Positions 8,849-13,382 of a stretch of 13,382 nt of DNA are shown piece after piece. The stretch comes from F23-D06 sp045116675 (GTDB lineage: Bacteria > Bacteroidota > Bacteroidia > Bacteroidales > WCHB1-69). A model generated the notes under the pieces. The model was not told the DNA's origin. It saw only the letters and a program-made list of their open reading frames with translations, and made no database searches. The position numbers and the translations under genes are program-made. The stretch covers positions 1 to 13,382 of the forward strand of contig JBGUMF010000092.1 in the NCBI GenBank assembly GCA_045116675.1, in the 5' to 3' direction. How positions within the stretch are numbered: position 1 is the first letter of the stretch; every line of letters begins with the position of its first letter.

Positions 8849-8913
8849 CAAAAAACTATTGAAATAAAAAAATCGAAAATTTTCGTCTCTAATACGGGAT
8901 TCTTTCACCCGAT

Positions 8914-8943
8914 AAAAAAACAGGCCCTCCGAAGAGAGCCTGT
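8914..8943 (-). terminator. Intrinsic terminator after tsf
   Basis: On the minus strand the sequence ACAGGCTCTC, loop TTCG, GAGGGCCTGT forms a 10-base-pair stem with one T-G wobble, closed by a stable UUCG tetraloop. It is followed directly by seven T residues (8914-8920). The stem begins 33 bases after the tsf stop codon. This is a textbook rho-independent terminator and separates the translation genes from the nadB operon. Confidence 0.93.
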
Positions 8944-8976
8944 CTGAAGATTTTATAACCTTTATTACTGAGATGA

Positions 8977-9984
8977 CTACTCACCAATTTGTCTGCGGAC
9001 GAAACCGGTGCACTCCAGAGCCTTGTCATTGGCGTGGATATAGTCGCGGACGTTCTGCTTGCCGTCGCCACCCATGACGAGGATTTGATACATCAGGGTG
9101 CTCTCCTTGAAGAACTTCACCAGACGACCTTGGGCGATCTGCTGGATCTGAGCCTCATTGAGGTTAGCAGCTTTCTTGGCGGCTTCCTCTTCCTTGATCT
9201 TGCGGGCGAGGTTAGCCTGCTCTTCCGTAATCCAACCCTTGGCCATGTTGGAGTTGATGTGGTCTTCGCTGTCCACGTGGGCAGGGTTGATGCCAGCCTT
9301 GTTCAGGGCGGCGTCCACAGCCTTTCCGATCAACTCAAGGCGGGTCTTCTCGACACCCACGGCGAGCTCTCTGTCCTTAACCTCTTGCGGAATGGCATTC
9401 TCGTCCAATGCCAGCGGGCTCATAGCGGTGATGTGGAGAGCCACATTGTGAGCGGCAGCCTTGGCGTTGTCGTCGTTCTTGTTGAAGCCGACGAGCGTGG
9501 CCTTGTGGTTGCCCATGTGGTTGTAAGCCTCCACGTAGGGAGCCTCCAACGTGTCGTAATGCGGGAGCTCGAGTTTCTCGCCCGTCTTGCCGGTCAGCTC
9601 GGTGAGCTTGTCAGCAACCTTCATGCCGTTGAAATCCATTTCCAGGAGTTCCTCGCGGGTATTGATGCCGGCTTCCATAGCCTTGTCCAGAAGACCATCC
9701 ACGAAGTTGACGAACTCCTCGCCCTTAGCCACGAAGTCGGTCTCGCAAGCCACTAAGAGCATGTAACCCTTGGTGTGGTCGGCGTTTGTCTTCGCGATAA
9801 GGCGGCCCTCATTGGATTCGCGGTCGGCACGTTTGGCGGCCACTTTCTGGCCTTTCTTACGGAGGATATCGATAGCTTTCTCGAAATCGCCTTCGGCTTC
9901 AACCAAAGCCTTCTTGCAATCCATCATACCGATACCAGTCTGTTGTCTCAGTTTATTAACATCAGCAGCTGTAATTGTTGCCAT
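8977..9984 (-). CDS. tsf: Translation elongation factor EF-Ts
   Basis: EF-Ts is the guanine-nucleotide exchange factor that reloads EF-Tu with GTP in the cytoplasm. The 335-residue protein opens with MATITAADVNKLRQQTGIGM, and MDCKKALVEAEGDFEKAIDI completes the usual N-terminal UBA-like domain (about residues 1-55). The signature TDFVAK follows at residues 82-87, where D83 and F84 correspond to the E. coli D80 and F81 that disturb the EF-Tu magnesium site. The rest forms the dimerisation and core domains. It is longer than the 283 residues of E. coli, as is usual for Bacteroidota as far as I recall. It starts 27 bases after the rpsB stop and is followed by the intrinsic terminator, so it is the last gene of its transcript. 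Confidence 0.97.
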   Translation of the reverse strand: MATITAADVNKLRQQTGIGMMDCKKALVEAEGDFEKAIDILRKKGQKVAAKRADRESNEGRLIAKTNADHTKGYMLLVACETDFVAKGEEFVNFVDGLLDKAMEAGINTREELLEMDFNGMKVADKLTELTGKTGEKLELPHYDTLEAPYVEAYNHMGNHKATLVGFNKNDDNAKAAAHNVALHITAMSPLALDENAIPQEVKDRELAVGVEKTRLELIGKAVDAALNKAGINPAHVDSEDHINSNMAKGWITEEQANLARKIKEEEAAKKAANLNEAQIQQIAQGRLVKFFKESTLMYQILVMGGDGKQNVRDYIHANDKALECTGFVRRQIGE

Positions 9985-10011
9985 AATTTCAATCGTTTTA
10001 ATAGTTAATGA

Positions 10012-10815
10012 TTAATTTCTTGCGGAGTTGCGCGTGATGCGACGGCGTCTGCCGTTGTTCTCTTCGGCATTCTCCTCAGCCGTTTCCTCCACTTCGGGTT
10101 CCACTTCCTCCTGGGCGTCCTTGTTGGCTTCGCGCTCGGCGAGACCTTCCTTGACGGCTTCGCAGATGGCTTTCAGGATCACGGCAATGGATTTGGATGC
10201 GTCATCATTTGCCGGGATCGGGAAATCGACCATTCTGGGGTCGGAGTTGGTGTCCACGATGGCGAACGTCGGGATGGCGAGCTTGCGGGCTTCGGCCAAT
10301 GCGATGTGCTCCTTCATAACGTCGATGATGAAGACTGCGGCAGGCAGGCGGTTCAAATCGGCGATGGAACCGAGGTTCTTGTCCAATTTGGCGCGCTCAC
10401 GTTGGATCTGGAGCCGTTCGCGTTTGGAGATGTTGTTGAATTGGGGACTTTCAATCAGGCGGTCAATATCGCTCATCTTCTTCACGGCCTTGCGGATGGT
10501 CATGAAGTTCGTCAGCATACCACCGGGCCAACGCTCGGTCACGTACGGCATACCAATTTCCTGCACCATGCTGGAGACGGTCTCCTTGGCCTGCTTCTTG
10601 GTGGCGACGAATAAGATCTTGCGTCCGGAACGGGCAATCTGCTTGGCGGCAGCGGCGGCCTCGTCCACTTTCTCTATCGTGCGATAGAGGTCAATGATGT
10701 GGATACCGTTCTTCTCCATGAAGATGTAGGGGGCCATGGCCGGGTTCCATTTTCTCTTGAGGTGTCCGAAGTGACAACCTGCGTCCAATAATTCTTCGAA
10801 TTGTAATCTTGACAT
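10012..10815 (-). CDS. rpsB: 30S ribosomal protein S2
   Basis: S2 is a component of the small ribosomal subunit that binds at the head-body junction and is needed for S1 binding where S1 is present. The 267-residue protein starts MSRLQFEELLDAGCHFGHLK, followed by KWNPAMAPYIFMEKNGIHII, the universal S2 N-terminus. It contains the family stretches ILFVATKKQAKE, RWPGGMLTNF and PAAVFIIDVMKEHIALAEAR, and ends the core with DTNSDPRMVDFPIPANDDA. The last 40 or so residues form a low-complexity tail, first acidic (EEVEPEVEETAEENAEEN) and then basic (RRRRITRNSARN), beyond the conserved core. A 119-base gap that can fold lies before the start, and tsf follows 27 bases after the stop, the near-universal rpsB-tsf pair. 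Confidence 0.97.
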   Translation of the reverse strand: MSRLQFEELLDAGCHFGHLKRKWNPAMAPYIFMEKNGIHIIDLYRTIEKVDEAAAAAKQIARSGRKILFVATKKQAKETVSSMVQEIGMPYVTERWPGGMLTNFMTIRKAVKKMSDIDRLIESPQFNNISKRERLQIQRERAKLDKNLGSIADLNRLPAAVFIIDVMKEHIALAEARKLAIPTFAIVDTNSDPRMVDFPIPANDDASKSIAVILKAICEAVKEGLAEREANKDAQEEVEPEVEETAEENAEENNGRRRRITRNSARN

Positions 10816-10934
10816 GTTTTGATTTTTTTTAATTGTTTACATTCTTAAAAACAACCGTGAAGTAGTTCGTCGGAAATCTCCACAGTTTCGATACTAAACA
10901 AGCTTCCGTCAGATAATATATAAATATTGTAAGA
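10816..10934 (-). promoter_or_regulatory. Structured rpsI-rpsB intergenic region, candidate S2 leader
   Basis: This 119-base gap is unusually long for the translation block; the other gaps are 2 and 27 bases. On the minus strand AACTGTG (10881-10887) can pair with CACGGTT (10853-10859) as seven base pairs with one T-G wobble, enclosing 21 bases. A second hairpin, GTTT/AAAC (10896-10899 with 10885-10888), shares bases with the first, so the two exclude each other. An A-rich stretch leads into the rpsB ATG. No TAnnTTTG box or terminator is evident. This would fit an autoregulatory S2 binding site, but that is inferred from position and folding only. Confidence 0.4.
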
Positions 10935-11321
10935 CTAACGTTTGCTGAACTGGAATCTCTTACGAGCCTTCGGTTGGCCGGGTTTCTTACGCTCAACCAT
11001 ACGCGGGTCACGACGGAGGAATCCCTGCACCTTCATCTCGTGGCGGATTTCGGGATTGATCTCGACGAGAGCCTTGGCGATAGCCATGCGGAGAGCCTCT
11101 GCCTGACCGGTGACACCACCGCCGTCGAGGTTGGCCTTGATGTCATACTGTCCCATAACCTGGGCCAGCTGGAGCGGCTGCTCCACCTTGTACTGCAGCG
11201 TGGGAACGCAGAAATACTCCTTGTAATCGCGATTGTTGACCAGAATTTGGCCGCTTCCGCTCTTCATATAGAGACGTGCGACAGCTGTTTTTCTTCTGCC
11301 TAATGTATTGATGACTTCCAT
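10935..11321 (-). CDS. rpsI: 30S ribosomal protein S9
   Basis: S9 is part of the small-subunit head; its C-terminal tail reaches the P-site tRNA. The 128-residue protein begins MEVINTLGRRKTAVARLYMK, shows the S9 signature GGGVTGQAEALRMAIAKAL at about residues 67-85, and has the basic end KKPGQPKARKRFQFSKR, including the terminal SKR that contacts tRNA. Length and motifs match the family fully. The ATG at 11321 lies two bases after the rplM stop codon, the standard rplM-rpsI pair, so the two are cotranscribed and probably translationally coupled. Confidence 0.98.
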   Translation of the reverse strand: MEVINTLGRRKTAVARLYMKSGSGQILVNNRDYKEYFCVPTLQYKVEQPLQLAQVMGQYDIKANLDGGGVTGQAEALRMAIAKALVEINPEIRHEMKVQGFLRRDPRMVERKKPGQPKARKRFQFSKR

Positions 11322-11323
11322 TT

Positions 11324-11779
11324 CTATTTGATGTCTTTAATGTTAATTAACTTGGGTTGCTGTGCTTCATGCGGATGGTTGGGGCCCACATAGACATGCA
11401 GGTTCCGGAAAAGCTGGGCTCCGAGACGATTCTTCGGAAGCATGCCCTTGATGGCGTGCTCGAGAATGCGCTCCGGATATTTGCGCATCACCTCTCTGGG
11501 CGTGGCGAAACGCTGGCCGCCAGGGTACGTGGTGTGGTGGACGTACTGCTTGTCAGTCCACTTGTGACCCGTAAAACGGACCTTCTCCGCATTGATGATA
11601 ATAACATTGTCACCACAGTCGAAATGCGGTGTGTAGTAGGGTTTGTTCTTGCCCTTCAGTATGCGAGCCACGACGGTAGCCAAACGACCGACGATCTCTT
11701 CCTGGGCATCAATCAGAACCCACTCTTTCTTGACGATTTTCTCATTCGCCGAAATTGTTTTGTAACTTACTGCATCCAT
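11324..11779 (-). CDS. rplM: 50S ribosomal protein L13
   Basis: L13 is an early-assembling large-subunit protein. From the ATG at 11779 the protein is 151 residues and starts MDAVSYKTISANEKIVKKEW, the usual Bacteroidales N-terminus. It carries the family stretches VLIDAQEEIVGRLAT, CGDNVIIINAEKVRFTGHKW, YPGGQRFATPREV and HAIKGMLPKNRLG, and ends in PNHPHEAQQPKLINIKDIK. An in-frame GTG at 11818 would add a lysine-rich 13-residue stretch that I judge to be leader. L13 is first in its operon, preceded by a leader of about 110 bases and a promoter box, and followed by rpsI after two bases. Confidence 0.97.
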   Translation of the reverse strand: MDAVSYKTISANEKIVKKEWVLIDAQEEIVGRLATVVARILKGKNKPYYTPHFDCGDNVIIINAEKVRFTGHKWTDKQYVHHTTYPGGQRFATPREVMRKYPERILEHAIKGMLPKNRLGAQLFRNLHVYVGPNHPHEAQQPKLINIKDIK

Positions 11780-11891
11780 TTCAGTTTGTTTGTTTTTTTT
11801 AATGGGATACGTCTTCACCCACGCACCCCGATGTTTTAATTAATTCCTTTTACTAACATTAAGGACAATAATCGGTTTATTTTAAAGCGTG
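11780..11891 (-). promoter_or_regulatory. rplM 5' leader, candidate L13 autoregulatory RNA
   Basis: Between the promoter box and the rplM ATG lie 112 bases without a gene. On the minus strand CCGAT (11871-11875) can pair with ATCGG (11828-11832). Nested inside, TCCTT (11861-11865) pairs with AAGGA (11845-11849), giving a two-stem element. A weaker GGGT/ATCCC pairing lies nearer the start, followed by an A-rich run just before the ATG. Structured leaders upstream of rplM in Bacteroidia have been proposed in comparative RNA surveys (from memory, as the L13-Bacteroidia motif). I cannot confirm that this sequence matches that model. Confidence 0.5.
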
Positions 11892-11899
11892 CAAAGATA
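11892..11899 (-). promoter_or_regulatory. Sigma-ABfr-type -7 box for rplM-rpsI-rpsB-tsf
   Basis: The minus strand reads TATCTTTG, an exact TAnnTTTG match, about 110 bases upstream of the rplM ATG. Sequence upstream (11900-11960) is strongly AT-rich, as expected for a highly expressed ribosomal promoter. No clean TTTG -33 box is visible. Instead an inverted repeat occupies that position. Confidence 0.65.
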
Positions 11900-11909
11900 C
11901 ACTTTTTTT

Positions 11910-11926
11910 ACTATCTGAATGATAGT
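11910..11926. repeat. Perfect inverted repeat over the -33 region of the rplM promoter
   Basis: ACTATC (11910-11915) and GATAGT (11921-11926) are perfect inverted copies separated by five bases. The repeat overlaps the place where a -33 element would sit for the box at 11892-11899. It could be an operator, or chance in AT-rich DNA. Neither strand has a following T-run that would make it a terminator. Confidence 0.35.
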
Positions 11927-12055
11927 GAATTAAATTTCTACTGATTTTTAATATATTGATTTTCAGTTCTATAATAAATCCGCCCGCCAACACCATCCTC
12001 AAAACCCCGATTCTTTTCGCAGAAATGCGACTCTATTTTGTCAAAAATCAAACGG

Positions 12056-13222
12056 TTATAAGCCCAATTCCGAAAGCTGTCGCCACAAGGTTCCCCACGA
12101 CTTCTCCATACAGGCCACATCATCCAACTGCGCATCGCGCCCGAAAAGCAGGAAGGCCATCGCCAACCGGTGGTCGCCGAGGGCTTTGAACACATACGGC
12201 GCGGACAGCCACTGCGACCGGTCCTTTCCCGTCACGCACAACATATCCTCGGACAAAATGATGTCGGCAAAGGGGGCCAGCTGTCCGGCAAGCGCCCTCA
12301 CCCGGTTCGACTCCTTGTAAGCGAGATTGCGCACCCCCTCAAAGCGGAAATCTGCCGGCAGCAGGCAGGCCAGCGCAGCCATGACCGGCACCACATCGGG
12401 ATGGTCGGCCACGGGGAAGGCCCGCTGCAACGGAGTGCCAACAGGCTCTGCCACAATCTCAACGCCCTGTTCCTCTTCCCTACTCTTCACCCCCATCGCA
12501 CGAAACCACTCATCAATGATGGAGTCGCCCTGGATGGATTCCAGCGTGAGTCCCGGCATCCGGAAAGTATGGCCGGGATGGAGCATGGCGCAGGCATAGA
12601 CGAAGAGCGCGGAGCTCCAGTCGGCCAGACCGCCCTGCGGCATACGGCGGAACGGCAGCTCAGGAACATCCACCGCCCAGGGCATCATCTGGCGTGTCAT
12701 CTGGATGTACGAGGCCGAGGGCACCTTTGCGGGAAGCAGATGCAGGCACTGCAGGCCGGTCAGCGGGGCGGTGAGCAACAACGCCGAGGCATACTGCCCC
12801 GTGCGGGTACAGTCCACCGTCAGCGTGTCGGCGTACAGCTTGCGGCCCTGAATGAGCCAGCCGTCCGCCTCCTTGTGCATGTGCGCACCCATGCCCTGGA
12901 GCACGTCAACCAGCTCTTCTATCGGACGTTGCAGCAAACGGGGTGTGCCGGTGAGCAGCCATCTGCCGGGGGTGGCTGTCAACAACGCCATCATAAAACG
13001 GAACGCCGCCCCGCAGTCGCGCACATCCACACGGACAACGCAATCGTCGGCACTTCCCGCACGCACCGCGTCGAAAATTGTCCGCAACGCCGAGGCCGTG
13101 ACGCGCACATCCGAAGGCGAATCCTCGCCCACGGACAAGACATCGCCCGTCAAAACATAGTGTATCAGCAGATTACGAATCTGCATACTTTTACAATCGG
13201 GAAGAATCACGGTATGTTTCAC
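12056..13222 (-). CDS. aroA: 3-phosphoshikimate 1-carboxyvinyltransferase (EPSP synthase), divergent
   Basis: EPSP synthase joins shikimate-3-phosphate and PEP in the cytoplasm, the sixth step towards chorismate. Read from a GTG at 13222 the protein has 388 residues, slightly short for the family. It keeps the N-terminal lysine motif LPDCKSMQIR (K10, S11, R15), GTPRLLQRPIEELVDVL (R95, R99), DHPDVVPVMAALA (D273 region), KESNR (K303, E304, R307), GDHRLAMAF (R352) and a C-terminal MEKSWGTLW (K374). Two binding sites look changed. The usual NAGTAMR reads DCGAAFR at about 69-75, and the usual SSQ that holds the phosphate reads TGQ at 141-143. An ATG at 13186 would cut off K10 and S11, so the start must be upstream of it. 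The frame stays open to the window edge, but the extra sequence does not look like AroA, and a promoter box at 13228-13235 supports the GTG. No clear terminator follows. Confidence 0.88.
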   Translation of the reverse strand: MKHTVILPDCKSMQIRNLLIHYVLTGDVLSVGEDSPSDVRVTASALRTIFDAVRAGSADDCVVRVDVRDCGAAFRFMMALLTATPGRWLLTGTPRLLQRPIEELVDVLQGMGAHMHKEADGWLIQGRKLYADTLTVDCTRTGQYASALLLTAPLTGLQCLHLLPAKVPSASYIQMTRQMMPWAVDVPELPFRRMPQGGLADWSSALFVYACAMLHPGHTFRMPGLTLESIQGDSIIDEWFRAMGVKSREEEQGVEIVAEPVGTPLQRAFPVADHPDVVPVMAALACLLPADFRFEGVRNLAYKESNRVRALAGQLAPFADIILSEDMLCVTGKDRSQWLSAPYVFKALGDHRLAMAFLLFGRDAQLDDVACMEKSWGTLWRQLSELGL

Positions 13223-13227
13223 GGCGG

Positions 13228-13235
13228 CAAAAGTA
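13228..13235 (-). promoter_or_regulatory. Sigma-ABfr-type -7 box immediately before aroA
   Basis: The minus strand reads TACTTTTG, an exact TAnnTTTG match. Only five bases (CCGCC) separate it from the GTG at 13222, so a transcript starting at the normal distance would have almost no leader. No clear -33 TTTG is present. A chance match in an open frame remains possible. Confidence 0.45.
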
Positions 13236-13280
13236 GTGTTTTTTTCGGTTTGCGATTTGCGGTTCCCTGAATGTTTGGGG

Positions 13281-13312
13281 ATTCCGCTCAACGCTACCGC
13301 GTTTTGCGGAAT
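13281..13312. repeat. Long imperfect hairpin upstream of aroA
   Basis: ATTCCGC (13281-13287) pairs with GCGGAAT (13306-13312). Inside that, AACGC (13290-13294) pairs with GCGTT (13299-13303) around a four-base loop. This makes 12 base pairs with a two-by-two internal mismatch. Neither strand has a T-run after the stem, so it is not a standard intrinsic terminator. The surrounding stretch 13236-13382 holds no gene that I can recognise. Confidence 0.6.
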
Positions 13313-13382
13313 GGTGCGTGCCCGCCATGACAAGAATGCGGCGGCACAGGAATTTGGATTCTGGGAAAGGCTGTCTGCCGCC

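Noticed and set aside
8816..8908. Extended start for nadB at 8908
   Set aside because: The added 31 residues (starting MKESRIRDENF) precede the usual NadB N-terminus and would extend over the TAnnTTTG box at 8841-8848. The ATG at 8815 fits the family.
10829..11011. Minus-strand open frame of 60 codons over the rpsI-rpsB gap
   Set aside because: It overlaps the 3' end of rpsI in another frame. The remaining sequence looks like a structured non-coding leader.
12017..12030. Short hairpin TCGCA/TGCGA after aroA as a terminator
   Set aside because: The stem is only five base pairs and no T-run follows on either strand. It may be chance, so aroA has no convincing intrinsic terminator.
11938..12195. 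Small minus-strand open frame of 85 codons between aroA and rplM
   Set aside because: Over half of it overlaps the 3' end of aroA in another frame, and the rest is AT-rich intergenic sequence with no protein-like pattern.
12170..13270. Plus-strand open frame of 366 codons
   Set aside because: It is the antisense shadow of aroA. The translation is rich in His, Arg and Gln with no domain, and aroA motifs are unmistakable on the other strand.
1..13382. Mobile elements, prophage, CRISPR, defence or toxin-antitoxin systems
   Set aside because: No transposase or integrase motifs, no repeat-spacer array, no tRNA attachment site and no abrupt composition change were seen on either strand.

Overview
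This window looks like the chromosome of a bacterium of the order Bacteroidales (phylum Bacteroidota). Three things suggest this. The ribosomal gene order is rplM-rpsI-rpsB-tsf. There are four promoter-like TAnnTTTG boxes of the Bacteroides sigma-ABfr type and no strong Shine-Dalgarno sequences. The gene content also fits, with an M16 peptidase, MtaB, NadB and a secreted GH89 glycosidase. I cannot name the genus. Every supported gene reads on the minus strand, so transcription runs from high to low coordinates. I see no mobile element, tRNA, rRNA or CRISPR array.

Right end (about 11,940-13,382): aroA, a divergent EPSP synthase of the shikimate pathway, has a promoter-like box only five bases upstream of its best start, a GTG. 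Upstream of that is a long imperfect hairpin in a stretch with no recognisable gene.

Translation block (about 8,910-11,930): a promoter drives rplM-rpsI (L13, S9), followed by rpsB-tsf (S2, EF-Ts). It ends in a clear intrinsic terminator with a UUCG loop. The leader before rplM and the 119-base gap before rpsB can both fold and are candidate ribosomal-protein autoregulatory sites.

Left operon (about 639-8,850): a second promoter precedes five tightly packed genes. These are nadB (NAD synthesis), mtaB (tRNA ms2t6A37 formation), a cytoplasmic-looking M16 zinc peptidase, a secreted parallel beta-helix protein of unknown function, and a secreted GH89 alpha-N-acetylglucosaminidase. Gaps are 8 to 34 bases and one pair overlaps by 19. 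The first three are housekeeping genes. The last two are exported and may act together on a host or dietary glycan. That pairing is the least explained part of the window.

Left edge: a conserved-looking gene of unknown function starts at 583 from its own promoter and runs out of the window. Overall the window is mostly ordinary core genome. The points worth a second look are the beta-helix/GH89 pair, the aroA start and active-site changes, and the two candidate RNA leaders.
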